Source: Pisolithus tinctorius
Lineage: Eukaryota > Basidiomycota > Agaricomycetes > Boletales > Pisolithaceae
Length of the DNA stretch: 64,000 nt
Reading direction: 5' to 3'
Assembly: GCA_024663395.1 (NCBI GenBank)
Contig: JANFAH010000008.1
Span: 806,001-870,000, forward strand
Every line of letters starts with the position of its first letter. Position 1 is the first letter of the stretch. The notes below the pieces were generated by a model. That model searched no databases. It was not told the origin of the DNA and was given only the letters and a program-made list of their open reading frames with translations. Made by a program: the position numbers and the translations under genes. Shown here one piece after another: positions 32,101-43,417 of this stretch.

Positions 32101-32364
32101 CCTTGGATCTGCTGTTCTTATTTTCAGGGTTTCTTTTGTTTTCTGGATAGGCATATTTTTATTTTTATCACAAGAGGAATTAAGTACCGGTAGTTTTACA
32201 TCCATGGCCGCACCCACTGGGGTTGCCTCTTCAGATGGTACAGTAGTCTCTGAGTTAAATATATCCTGCTCAGTAGAGAGATTGTCAATGCCTAAGACAG
32301 AAAACTTATTATAAACGTAGCCAGTGGAGACCCGATCCTCTACTGGCCGAACTCTTTTCCCTGG
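29152..32364 (-). CDS. Gypsy-1b Pol, protease to integrase core
   Basis: It is read in the -1 frame after the slippery site at 32355-32361 and open for about 1070 codons to the TGA at 29152. Protease LVDSGANDTFLD; RT with VVYIDDLMIF (catalytic Asp pair present); RNase H ([15 protein letters not shown]); integrase zinc region HHDIPLVGHPG...CHCCQMAK; and the DDE triad in ISVDFMEL, ISDRGPQF and TDGQTEHLN. The enzyme core looks intact. The first nonsense codon falls after VWLEIS, in the integrase C-terminal region. It could in principle supply enzymes, but it would lack its chromodomain. Confidence 0.9.
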   Translation of the reverse strand, partial: PGKRVRPVEDRVSTGYVYNKFSVLGIDNLSTEQDIFNSETTVPSEEATPVGAAMDVKLPVLNSSCDKNKNMPIQKTKETLKIRTADPRAELELEVVLEGREKKWSVKALVDSGANDTFLDKKWADENGVPLIKLGRPVTVLNVDGTPNVAGNITHIASLVMNYQGHRESVWAQVTTLGTHPLILGYTWLRKHNPEVCWETKQVKLSRCPHKCHDLAPRTRAERMAEEQEAQDMEYLYPKLHSTRVRAGTTEELVPKEYHQYLKVFSKEESERMPLRKPWDHAIDLKETFTPKHGRLILLSVEEQKEVSDFLEDQLHKGYIHPSKSPQTSPVFFVPKKDGKKCMVQDYRYLNEHTIKNAYPLPLISQLVDKLKGCKLFTKMDLRWGYNNVHVKEGDEWKAAFITHKGAYEPLVMYFGLCNSPSTFQNMMNDIFGDMEDVLVVYIDDLMIFTKMNDEKEHDRIVLEVLRRLEENDLFVKPEKCFFKQKQVEFLGMVVGTDGVSMDESKVKAITEWPVPTKVRSVRAFLGLANFYRHFIKDFAQIACPLNDLTKKDQLWVWGPREQQAFDALKLAFTTAPVLAFPDQDREFHLETDASDFATGAVLSVKCEDDLWRPVTFYSHSMSPPERNYQVFDKEMLAIIHALETWRHYLEATPCQFKIWTDHSNLQYFMKAQNLDRRQARWAQYLSQFNYKLVYKPGSSMAKADALSRREDHEPQELDNQGVTLLDPSRVATTLVVGEDADLILALKSASSVTLQPEGSVLKEGLYVCQGKVYVPPAVRVHCLEKHHDIPLVGHPGWKRTLELVSRNYVWPGMTATVKDYVSACHCCQMAKSSRTPPAGKLLLNPVLERPWTDISVDFMELPEAQGFDNVMVVVDRFLKEVVFAPTTKEVSSLQTAELFWDHVWTQHGLPSSVISDRGPQFASAFTTELCKMLGVKPKLSTAFHPQTDGQTEHLNQDLQQYLRLFVNDRQNSWPSWLKVAQFSYNNKRQESTGRSPFSVTRSYTPRMGVEPFLSKAEVATDHAVDLAKVLDDTRKALNKAAEQMRVSADASRSDAPSYSVGDMVWLEIS

Positions 32365-33398
32365 CTCTTCATTTCGTTGATCTGCTTATTGTAAAAGAAG
32401 GCCTGCATCTCTTCAAATGACATCTGGCGGAGGGCAGTCTCCTGTGCTTCTTGCATTACCTCCCGTATGTTGGGTCTGGCAGGACCCTTTCCTTTAGCAC
32501 GAGGGCAATCACGTTTGTAGTGATTCCCTTGGCAGTTGAAGCACTTGATGTGGGAAGGAACAGGGCGAGGAGGGAAACGAGCAGCGCCGATTTCCATAGG
32601 GGTGCCACGGCCGGGTTGAGTGCCGGTAGGAGTGAAGCGGGGAGAGTATGAGGGGCAGTTATAGGAGGAGCGGGGAGCGGGTTCATCGGGGTAGTGATTA
32701 TATAGGAGCTTGAAGCGATCCCTGGCGAGAGCGGCTTCTCGGAATGCGACAGTCATCTGGAGATAGTTGCCCTGTGTATATCCCCTCCTTAGGGCCTCCT
32801 TTACGATGGCAGGATGAATGGCATTCTCCAGAAGGAAGCCGGCGGTTTCGTCAGTGACTCGTCCCTGAACCTTTAGGGATTCGAACTTTGCATAGAACTC
32901 TTCGTAGCGAGAGTTCCCTTGGCGCATGGTGCGCATTTGAGCTTTAGCCCACTCTACATCTGTCTGAGGGGCGAAGAACCTGTCAATGTCTTTGATCATC
33001 TCAGCCGTATCAGGCCATACTCCAGTGACAATGGCGAGCAAGAACTTGGCCTGGGGGAACCTTCCTGCCACAGGGCCTGTCATGCAAGACCATACCGCAG
33101 TACACTTGTCCTGGGCCATTGGTAGGGTGGTTCTGTTCTGTGTGACCCATACCTTCATCTTGACCCACCATTCTGAAAACTTGGCATGATCACCGGCATA
33201 CTGACCCAGGTCGGCCATCACTTCTATCCTCCTCTGGATTACATCTGCAGGGAGGGCATTCCACTGATTACACTGACCCTCGATGGTCATGATTGTTCCT
33301 TGAGCATCTCTTAGCTCATTGCTTAACCAGTAGTTTTCGTCTCGAAGAGCGTCGAGAGTGTCGCGGAGATCAGTGAGCTGGTCCTGGATGCCTTCCAT
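32340..33398 (-). CDS. Gypsy-1b Gag
   Basis: 352 residues, intact, starting MEGIQDQLTDLRD. It has the same layout as the Gypsy-1a Gag. The zinc knuckle is CFNCQGNHYKRDC. It ends EFGQ-TAG, 12 bases after the GGGAAAA heptamer. Confidence 0.92.
   Translation of the reverse strand: MEGIQDQLTDLRDTLDALRDENYWLSNELRDAQGTIMTIEGQCNQWNALPADVIQRRIEVMADLGQYAGDHAKFSEWWVKMKVWVTQNRTTLPMAQDKCTAVWSCMTGPVAGRFPQAKFLLAIVTGVWPDTAEMIKDIDRFFAPQTDVEWAKAQMRTMRQGNSRYEEFYAKFESLKVQGRVTDETAGFLLENAIHPAIVKEALRRGYTQGNYLQMTVAFREAALARDRFKLLYNHYPDEPAPRSSYNCPSYSPRFTPTGTQPGRGTPMEIGAARFPPRPVPSHIKCFNCQGNHYKRDCPRAKGKGPARPNIREVMQEAQETALRQMSFEEMQAFFYNKQINEMKSQGKEFGQ
32355..32361 (-). promoter_or_regulatory. Putative -1 frameshift slippery site, Gypsy-1b
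   Basis: Reads GGGAAAA on the minus strand in the same codon register as in Gypsy-1a. The -1 frame runs into pol (GKRVRPVEDRVS...) without a stop. Confidence 0.65.
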
Positions 33399-33705
33399 AG
33401 TGATCTGGATGTTTTAACATTTGACGGGGACGGAGGTTGTAATGGGGTTGCTGGGGTTCAGCAGGAAGCGAACAAGGGAAGACGGATTCGACGGAGAAGG
33501 GGTAAGAGGGGGAAGGTGGAAGGGGGTAGAGGTTGTGATCAAAGAGTGGAGTGAGCGAGCGACACTCAGGGATGCATGGGACGAAGAGATTTGGGTCAGG
33601 TTCAGAGGCTGGGGGACTTGGCGAGTACACCCACGAGCCTTCACGAAGGAAACGAGGAATGGTGACGGCGGGTGCGAGGGTACAATGATGGGAAGCTAGT
33701 TCAAG

Positions 33706-34142
33706 TGTGACGAGACCTAAACAACAGGGTTTGTTGTAGGCTCGCACCAAGAACCAACAGAAAGAGAAGAGAGAAAGAAAAGGGAGACAGCTTAGAAGCA
33801 GGCGACTTTAGGACTCGAAGACCCAAATGAACTAGCTTGGAGCTAGTTGGGTGATTGAGTGATGGTACTTATACTATGGTACATGAGGTGACAACGAGGT
33901 ATGCATGAGGTCCATGACATCATAGTGATGTCATAATGATATCATAGTGATGTCATAATGATATCATAGTGATGTCATAATGATATCATAGTGGAGCGGA
34001 TCGTACTAGAAGGGAAAGGCAAGGCGGAGGTGAGGCGAGGTCTAGGCTGGAGCCTGGACCGAGACCAAGAGATAAGATAATATGAAAAGATTAGATAAGA
34101 CGAAGAGAAAAGAGAGGAAGGAAAAGAGTACATATCATAACA
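33706..34142 (-). repeat. Gypsy-1b 5' LTR with 22-bp expansion
   Basis: 437 bp, 44 longer than its partner. The excess is two additional copies of the 22-bp unit TGATGTCATAATGATATCAT+AG at 33926-33991. The predicted primer-binding site TGAACTAGCTT follows the LTR in sense (just below 33706). Confidence 0.9.
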
Positions 34143-35798
34143 GATATAACCCTGGTGAGCCCTCCACTGTTGCTTCTTGACTCGCTCAGCGGTATCCCAC
34201 AGGAGGGCGTTGATGGTATCCATCTGAACGCTATTGAGCGTCTGTCCACCCATGACCTCTTCTTTGCTGCATAGGTCTGTGTCGTTCCCCAGTACCTCCT
34301 CTCTGGTAGGGGACAGTCCCTCAGCCACCACAACTATGTTCCCACTGTCATCAACTTCGTAGTAAGCAAACCTCGCCTTAGACTTTGCTTCGCAGCTGTG
34401 TGCTTCCCTGAACAGATGATAACCCGCAGGGGTGTCTAGGGCGACCTTGTGTTTGTGTCGAAGTGAGCGGTCATATTTGAAGAACGTCTTAACCTGTTCC
34501 CTGTGAATCACCACACGCTCATCTCCCCATCCTTCCCCGTCATGGTTGCGGACCAGGAAGAGGTTGGTACTTTGTCACTTGATGTTTTTCATCTTGCGTG
34601 CGGTGGACATGAAGTTTGGTCTGGTACGAGTAGGTGGGGGACAGGTCCTGAATGACAAGTTTTGCAGGTTGCTAATGACTTCTGCGATCAAGTGCTTAAC
34701 AGGTTCCAGGTCCCTTTCGGTGATATGGCTTCGCTCACCTCACCCTTTGCACCAAGAAGATGGTCGAGTTTGGTAAGGACGTTTTTTGTTAGGGGCGTTA
34801 GGAGCAGGAGGCTTATCGCGACACATGTGGTGTCCAGATCTCAGTTCTGTCAGTGGATACTGGCACGAGGGGCAGCCATACACAGACTGTTTGGGAGGTC
34901 GTCGAGGGATAGTGCATGTGGAGCAGTGGTAGGGAAAGTGTGAAGTGTATGTGGGGCGATTATTGTGGCAAGGTGGATAGAGCGGTGTGGTTGTCCTTGG
35001 GGTCTGGCCATTCCATCTCATGCGCAGGCAATTTTTATGGCTTCCACACAGATGCGGTGCCAAGTATCCAATGAATACCTGGGGATCATCGTCCGACGTG
35101 TCCCCGTCACCCGCATCCCTCAAATTATCTATTCCATCAACTCCGATTACCTCGAAATAATCGCTTAATGCCTTCAAATGAGTGACGTCCTCGTATGGGA
35201 GCCAGGTCCGATCACCTGCTGTCCACTGTACTTCAAACGTCGCATCAGCATGACTCCCGTGGTGCCAGATTATACGATCTATGGCCCATTCACAGTTGGT
35301 CCCTCCGAATTCAGGTATTTGGTCATCCCACTGACCTGGGAATTTTCGGTCGTTGTTTGGGATGTGGATCCTTAGGAGGGAAGAGTGGAACACGTCGTGC
35401 ACCCCCCTCCACTTCAGGTTATCTGGGAGCTCAATCTGGAAAGAATAGTTCCCGAAGTCTTCCAGTATTCGGTAAGGTCCCATGAATTTTGGCACAAGCT
35501 TCCGAGACGTTCCCTTGGGGAGACTAATGTTCTTTGTAGACACGTATACAAGATCCCCTCTGACGAATGGGCAATCTTGGCGCCTTTTATTAGCGCTGAT
35601 GGTCTGCTTCACGCGCGATTTCATTATTGCGTCATGAGTGTCCATTATTGTCAGTTTCATCTTATTGGCAAAGGCTCTGACACTCGGGTACTCGTCCTTT
35701 GTAGGCACGTCCCATATCATTTTTTGAGGCATCCATCCAGTATTCAGGAAGAACAGTGCATAGCCTGTCGACTCAGACGTCGCACTGTTGATGGTGAA

Positions 35799-36699
35799 TG
35801 TGAAGTACGGGTTTACCCTCGGGTGACCGGGCTTCAAGACCGGGTGACAGGGCCAAGTCCGAGTGGCCAGAATCAAGGCCGGGAGACAGGGGCCAAGTCT
35901 GGTTGGACCGGAGTTGAGGCCGGAGGTTAGGGGCTAAGTCCGGAGGACCGGACTTAAGGCCGGGAGCATGGGAACAAGACCGGTAGCGTGGGAAACCGAC
36001 CGGTGTTGGAGTGCGCACAAGGGGAAGCCGGTCCGGGGTTGGATCTACCTCCCTTGGTCTCAGCTTATGTGCTGTACCCTTATGCAAGCCGGGGAGAGGT
36101 CCGGGACAGGGGTCGGGGATAGCTTAAGGCTTGGCCTTAGCTATAGAGTAGTTCAAGGGGTAACACGGAGTTGAGGGTAATACTTAATTGATATTCTGAC
36201 TGAGGGTGCTACGAAGTATGTACAGGGGTTAAAATACATGAGGCTGGTCCGGGATAATGAACATAGAGCTGGACTTGTGAATAAGCTATTAGTGAGATGA
36301 TTAGCAAGACGAGGATAGCCACAGTGGCTATGCAGAGGCTAATAGCCAAAGTCTGGGTGACCAGCATAACCAGGGTCGGACACAGGATTGTACAGTAAGC
36401 AAAGTCTGATGAACGGGCTAGACTAAATATAGTGCAAACAAAGGGAAACAGACCGGAGTTATGTCTGGGTGACCTGGACATAGACCTGGGAGGACCGGGG
36501 TGGAGCAGTGCAAGGCCGGGAGGCCGAAATGGACCGGAGATAGGGGTAAAACACCAGACTTGAGTTATGCAGGCCGGAGTTGAGTTATCTAGGGCTGGGA
36601 TTGGGTTTTCTAGGCTGGACTAGGACCGGACTTGACCGGAGATAGGGGCTAGGGGTCCAGACTGGACTGGGACTGAGTCCGAGAGTCATGGATATGACA
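35799..36699 (-). repeat. Solo LTR inside Gypsy-2 integrase
   Basis: 901 bp, TGTGAAG...ATGACA, flanked by a perfect GTGAA duplication (35794-35798 and 36700-36704). There are no internal genes, so it is left by LTR-LTR recombination of an element not otherwise seen here. It is rich in degenerate repeats around GACCGG / AAGGCCGG spaced 20-25 bp, densest at 35820-35990 and 36480-36670. Orientation is uncertain. Confidence 0.85.
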
Positions 36700-39600
36700 G
36701 TGAATTCGATGGCAGGCAGCCATGACACCCAATCTTTCTGGTTATCGCCGATGCAACATCGCAACATTTGCCCAATGGTCCGATTTGCATGTTCAGTGGC
36801 TCCGTCCGTTTCCAGATGATAAGCACTGGACATTTTCTGCTTGATTCTGATCAAGCTATTAAGGTGCATCCAGAACAGGCTCGTGAATAGGATGTCGCAG
36901 TCACTGACAATTGCCCTAGGTAGGCTGTGGTATTTGTATACCTCGGCGAACATCAATTCCACAACTTTGCAGGCAGTGTAGGTTGTTTTACTTGGTACAA
37001 GATGCACCATGGACATCAACAAATCGATGATCACAGTGATCGAATCGTAATTTCTGTTGCAGTCTTTAGACTCAGGTAGTGGGCCTACGAAATCAATCCC
37101 AATCGATTCCCAGGGTCATGAGGGGATGGATAGTGGGTTGAGCAGTCCGAACGGCTTGTGTGTCGGAGGTTTGCTGCGTTGGCAGGTCCGGCAGGACACG
37201 CAGAACTCAGTGATGTCCTTTACCATAGTATCCCACCATAGGAATTCCCATATGTACGAGACTGTTTTCTTTGCCCCCAGGTGGGCGAGTATGGAGTGTG
37301 CTTGATCAATTATAGCTTCACGAAGTCGTTTGCCATTCACCTCGATATCTGGTACACCGAACACCATGTGATTGTGTAGTTTCAGCTTAATAAATCCATC
37401 CAGCGTGACTTCAAAGTTTTTAAATGCCTTTGGATTGCTCAGGATTTGTTTGAAGAATGGGTCCTGGTCATACTTGTCCTTCGCCGCCTCCAGTAGGCCC
37501 TCATTTCCTGGATATACTACTAATGGTACATGCGTCATAGTGTTCTTATCCGCATTATCTGGGGTAGCAGTGGGTTGTTCCGTGTTTGTCACATGTATAT
37601 TCTGCACATGGTCCTGCAATGCAGACGCGGCATGGCCATTCTCGGGTGAGGTAGGTATGTCTGTACCCTTCCCCCCCTTCTTTCGCACACCTGGGCCTAG
37701 GAGGGCAAAACAACTTTTCACTCGACATGCAAACTCCATGCCAGTCTCCGGGCGACCTGTCTCTGCTGGAGGAGGGGGATCCCGCCGACTATGGGACTTC
37801 ACCATCAGTTCATCTGTCTGCGTAGCATCGACAGACTGGCCCTGCAGTTGTCTCGGTGGCTGAATCCGGATCGTCAGCTGGGGCACACTTGTCAGCAACG
37901 ACGATGATCCTTCAGGTGCGTTCACCAATTCACTCCCAGATAGTTGATCTGCTGACGTTCCTCGTTCGTTCGGGGACATGGCAAGCGCTTCGATCCCAAT
38001 GTATACAGGCGCAGTAATGATCTGCTCGGCGAGATCTTGAGACATGGGGTCGATTTCTACATCGTGATGTAGGTACTCGCTCAGGGCGCAGATCGTTCCC
38101 AGAGCGTCAAACTCATACATCCTTGATAGGGCATCCAGGAGAACATTGTCCTCACCTGGGACATACTTTATCTCAAAATCGAACTCTGCCAGTTTTTCCA
38201 GCCAGTGTGCTTGCCATCCAGAGAGCTCCTTCTGGTTCAGCAGGTATGTCAGGCTTTTATGGTCTGTCACCCAGGTGAAGTGGACGCCCTGCAGGATATC
38301 CTTATGCAACAGCATCATTTCGACACCTGCGAGCAGCTCCTGTTCATGGACAGGGTAATTTCGCTGTGTGGACGACATCTTCACTGAATAAAATGTGGCC
38401 ACCTTCGAGGACTTCCAGTCCAGTCCTTGTGCGACAACACCACCAATACCATTCCCACACGCATCGGTCATCACCCATATGGGGTCGCAGTCGGGCCTGT
38501 AGTTTAGAGGCACTCGACAGTGAGGTGCACACGCCGTGACATATTGTTTCACCGTGTCAAACACTCGCTGCTCAGTATACGTCCATTTAAATGGACGAGT
38601 CTCTGTGCTAGCTTCTGCCAACACCCCCAAAGGTACGCACACTTTGTAAATATCATCAGCGAGGTAACCCACAGACCCGATAAACCCTTTGCAGAGGGCG
38701 CGGTTGGTAGGAACCTTCCAATTGCGAATGCGATCGACTTTCTCTGGATCCATCTTGATGCCATCATCAGTGACGACGCATCCTAGGATCTTGACTTCAT
38801 CACATAGGAATCGAAGTTTCTTCTCACTCAGGTACAGCTTTTCCCGAGTCAGAACCTGCAGTACTAACTTAACATGGCATACATGTTCCTCCAGGGTATC
38901 TGAATAAATGATGATGTCATCAAGGTACACATCCATGAAGGATCCGATGTACTCCCCGAATATATGGTTCATGAGCGCCTGGTAAGTCGCTGGAGCATTA
39001 CAGTCTCCCTGTTGTACAACGAGGCTGACCATATTTCCATCAGGAGTCATCACTGCAGTGCGCTCTACATGCTCTGGGAACACCCATATCTGTTCATACG
39101 CATCGGCCCCATTTATTATTGACCGGTATGGCCTTCGAACCACCCGCCGTAAAATGCCATCCATGTCAGGCATTGGGGACAACAATTTCCAGGTGTTCTT
39201 ATTTCATTCCCTCAGATTGACTACGACTCGCAATTGTGGAGGATCTCCAGGTTTGGGGATGAGCAACATAGGGCATGTATTGCGGGCAGCAGTGAGTTCC
39301 CACCGACCCGTTTTCAGGTATGCATTCTTCTTCTCAGTCCAGAGTGGTCGCAATGCTTCTGGGCATTTAGATGGTCTCCATGGATATATTTTCTTCTCAT
39401 CGATCAGAGGAATCTCATGGTTGATTGCACGGAACGGTGGCAAAGCCATTGAACCAACCACTGAACAGAGTGGTTTCGACAGTTCCTTGAGGTATTGCCG
39501 CGCTTTCTCAAGGCTATCGTTGTATACCTCGGTTGCTTGTGACTCCAGGACAGATACCTGAGTGCCTTTCATTTCCATTGGGATTCTGCTCCCAATCACC

Positions 39601-42600
39601 ACGTGCGGGGAGTGTAATCCTACCAATACCTGATGTTGGTAGAGGAATGGCATTCCTAAAATCAGGTCGTAGTTTTGGACATTCATCACATCGAAGTAAT
39701 GCTCACAGTCTATTCCCTGGTACTGAAATTGTACTCTTGTTCCGAAGTTCACCTTCGATCTCAATCCTTGAATGGCCAGCTGGATGGTGAGGGGTTTCTC
39801 TAGTGGGATTCTTTTTACATTTAATTGCTCCACTAGTGTCACTGACATAAAATCTGCCAGGGATCCAGTGTCGATCAAGGCTCGCATGGGTTGGCCATTG
39901 ATATGCACCACCACAACTAGCAGCTTCGGGACCTTACGTGTGAAATCTTTCACGATCACAGCGTTGTGTTGTAATGTCAGGCGGCCATTCGCCTTGACAG
40001 TGGTGCTGTGTAGGTGAAGCATGTTACACGATATGTCCTTGAGCTCACATCCTCCATCATTTGACACATCGTCGCCTTCTTGGAATAGGTGAGCTAATCC
40101 CAGGTCGTCATCCTCGGTGGGATCAGACCCGGCAAGGCTTACACACGCATGGAGCAATCTCTTTGCGTGCCAACGCACGATGTCAAACTCTTCTGATTTT
40201 AGTTTGCATGTGGGGAGCTCGAAGCACAAGGCTGTGTCATAGTCATAGACTTCGTAAGTCAAGTCATCTTTAAGGATGCATGTGAAATGTCCCTGATTCT
40301 CTCCTTCAAGTATCTGTAGGCTGTACGTCTCCAGTTTGGTCTCTATGGCCTCCTCAATTGGGCGTCCCATAGGTGCAGACCGCCACGTTCAAGTTCTATC
40401 CGCATGACGTATGTCAGACTTCTTCATTCCGGCCCTTTCGCCCTTCCTGAACCAGTACCAAGAGTCTAGTCGGAAGGAGGGCTTCCTCAGCAGGCTTGTC
40501 TCAATGGTGATGGCATCCGTGGGACCTAATACATCCCTTTCACTGTCAGCAATCATATGTAGGCTGTCTCCTACGTCGTAGACCAGGAAACGAGTGTCCA
40601 TAAAAGTACTCAGTGAGTTTGGGTCATCACCTGGATAACATATGCCTGATAACCGCTTGATGGCCCATTCTTCCAGGGGCTGTCCGAGTGTAGAACCTGC
40701 AGAGCGGTGACCTAGGAATTGGCTGCGAGAGTAAACATGAACTCGCATTCCCTCTGGTAAGTCACCCTCGTCCATTGTGACACTGTTTCCAACATTCTCG
40801 TTATTGTCATCACTCCAGACACTTTCCAGGTCTGGGATATCATCGTCATTAGGGATAGCAGGTCCTCGCAGGTGAATGAGGTTCAGTGATACCTCAGTGT
40901 CGTCACTCGAGGATTTGGCCAATTGCCATTGGCACTTGATGTCGCCAAAGTCCATGTCTATTCTGAAGCTTGCGACCCCAGGGGGCTTGTTCGATGAGGA
41001 CACGGTATGTCTCGTTGGACAATTCCAGGAGAAGTGTCCAGGCTTATGGCAGATGTAGCACAGACCCTCAGCCTTGTGCCGCTCCTGCTCATCTTTGCTG
41101 AGCTTCGGTGTGTTGTGCTTTCGCTTTTCAGAGTGCCCATCACGTTTTCCCCTAGACTGACAAGCATCCGTCGGTGCTGCCTCCTTTCGCGGCTCATAAT
41201 CTCTGCGCCTTCTCTGGTGACATCTCCATTCACACTTGGAGGACTCAGGTCCCTCTGGAGAAGTGGCAGCGCTGGCCACGGTCCGCTTCTTGCTTTGTCA
41301 TCTTTGGGACTTTGGTATATAATCTCCAGTGATGGACTGAGTGATCTCAAGAACCTCCACGCTCACTATCACTCTCTTCAGTGAAGAAATCTCCGGGTTT
41401 AACTTTTCTCGCCACAAGTCTCGCTGGAGTTCTTTGCGAAGACCCGACCAGAGTTTATGGACCTTAGCATGTTCATCCGTTTCTCCTATCATGTTCCAGA
41501 GTTCGTTCAACTCATACACATAATTCTTTACAGTTTTAGAGTTCTGGTAGCACGTCTGTAGCTTCTCTCTCTGCCGTAGGCAGAAATTGATAGGGAAGCA
41601 ATAGTTGAATAGCTCTGTAAAGAAATCTGACAACCTCCATTTATAGGGGTCCCCAGATACTTCATGTACGTAGAACTCATATGCCTTGCCTGTCAGGTAG
41701 TGAGATAACATGAAGGCGTGCTTCTTCAGGGCCACTTGACCATCCTCGACATACGCAGTCCCTTCAGTGACAAAACAATGGTACGAGTGCGCATCATCCG
41801 ACCCATCATATTTGCTAGGTGGAATTGGTTTCAGGGTCATCCTTTGTTGCGACGTGGACCATTTCTTCACATTACGGTGTCCCCATTTATGACGCCATGA
41901 TCTCCCCTGCCCATGGCGCATACCTCTGCTCGAAGATTCGCTCGAGCTCGTCAAGCTACTGGTGGTTGAGGACTCATTGTCACTTCCCAAGGATGAACTA
42001 CTATCATCCGATGGCGAGCTGTCACTCGTCGAGCATGTGTCACCTGAGTCCTCGGAGTTGGATGGCTCGCTCGAGGATGAGCTGTCATCCAAGACACTGC
42101 TCGAGTTTGACATATCTTTGGTAGTATCTGAATCGCTTTCGCAGTGGGATCTTTTCTTAGATTGGCGTTTCTTTCCTTTACACCTTTTAGAGCACTTGTC
42201 GCCTTTCTCAAGTCGTTTCAGCGTCAAGCTGATGTAACTCTTTGGGTTGATCTGCTTTACCAGCTCCATGGCCTTTGGCGTCCTTTGCTGTTCACGATGC
42301 TTGTCGTCCCGGCAAGCGACCCTTTCCACTATTTCCCTTATCGGGTTTGGAGGTACACCGGTGGAAGGAGTGGCAGCTTTCGCTACCTTCGTCTTCCAGT
42401 GAGACTTATCTTTCCCTTTCTTAGGTTCAGTGCCTTTCTTAGTTAATTTCGGGTTGTCCTTGTCAGTAGGTGAAGTCAGATTCGTTGGTTTAGTCGCCGA
42501 GGGTCCAGGTTCGTCACCATCACTTCGAACCATCCTCTGGATCGTTTTCCAGGATGCCAGTGCAGCGCATTGTGCCTCAGGGTTCCCCTCATCACCACTT

Positions 42601-43220
42601 AGGCTCAACGCTCCCCAGTTCTTGGGATCAATGCCTTTCCCTTTTGTATCTTTTGGGTAGCTTTCAGGTTCTGAAGATGTATCTGCGCGCACAAACCTTT
42701 GCGCAGATATCAATCTCCTTCTAATCCTTTCCCTCTTGTCTGGGGTTAGGTTTCTCTCAGCTTCCTGGACAGTTCGCTCAAGCTCAGGGCATAGTTGGCT
42801 ACCTCAGGTGCGCCTTTCGCACAACTTTCTTCACACCACCGTGGTCCACGACTGCAGGTTGTTTGGCTCAACTTTGGTCTCACTCATAGGCAAAGGGGAC
42901 TGAGCATTACTCCCAGTATTATCAGGTATTTCTATTTGTATACTGTGAGCTGGTACCGATGCTCCAACAGTACTATTTTCGTAACTCTCTGGAAGTCTGA
43001 ATGCTCCAGGATACACCAGCGAGACTAGTCTTGAGCTGGGTTTGTCTACGGCTGCACTTCTGGGTGCCAGACTCGCACTTCTGGTGCTTATTCACATGAC
43101 ATCACTGTACTTTTGTGCAGTATCGGCTGGATTCTTGATCGGGTTTGGGGGTTGACTTCCGACGGGATTTGCTTTTGATGGTGGGGAACCCTCGACGGTT
43201 TCAGCACCAGGCTGTGCCAT

Positions 43221-43417
43221 CGGACTCTGGGGTAGGGAAGCCGCTCGAGCTCAGTGGAGGTTGTATCGTGCGTTATGTGTTTCAGAGAATTTTGACATGA
43301 TACTCACTTCTTTTCTATGTGAGGGATCAGTTCACAAATTGTTGAGGGAGGTATTGGGGAAGGATGTTTGTCTCGAGTTTTTTTTCTTTTAGACCAGTTT
43401 TAGAGCGGATAAAAATA
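43221..43417 (-). other. Gypsy-2 leader
   Basis: Untranslated stretch between the 5' LTR and the gag ATG. The first bases after the LTR in sense (TATTTTTATCC) do not resemble a usual tRNA complement, so I cannot name the primer. Confidence 0.5.

Larger units (their letters stand above)
28252..34142 (-). mobile_element. Gypsy-1b chromodomain LTR retrotransposon nested in Gypsy-2
   Basis: LTRs at 28252-28644 and 33706-34142 are flanked by a perfect GATAT duplication (28247-28251 and 34143-34147). It is the same family as Gypsy-1a but less mutated, with an intact gag and intact catalytic residues in RT and integrase. It interrupts the C-terminal extension of the Gypsy-2 polyprotein. Confidence 0.95.
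27896..43220 (-). pseudogene. Gypsy-2 Gag-Pol polyprotein, nine in-frame TGA codons
   Basis: ATG at 43220, TAA at 27896-27898. Leaving out 28252-34147 and 35799-36704 gives 8523 bases, exactly 2841 codons, all in one frame. Order: gag with a Ser-rich stretch and capsid region (SDFFTELFNYCFPINF); zinc knuckle CYICHKPGHFSWNC; protease ALIDTGSLADF; RT with VYLDDIIIYSD; RNase H (MTDACGNGIGGVV); integrase (CVSCRTCQRSK, IGIDFVGPLP, SDCD, TDGATEHAN); a chromodomain-like segment (EWAIDRIIW...FEVQWTAGDRTWLPYEDV); and a 300-residue tail ending in an acidic stretch. TGA codons are at 43092, 42831, 42804, 41298, 40389, 39204, 37116, 34740 and 34575. There are no TAA or TAG and no frameshift. Where the context is clear (NLRE*N, SIPS*PWESIGID, KSQR*QS) Arg is expected. 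Confidence 0.88.

Noticed and set aside
27896..43220. Programmed TGA readthrough or selenocysteine recoding in Gypsy-2
   Set aside because: Nine scattered sites without a common context, Arg expected at the recognisable ones, and matching CG decay in the LTRs make CpG mutation far simpler.
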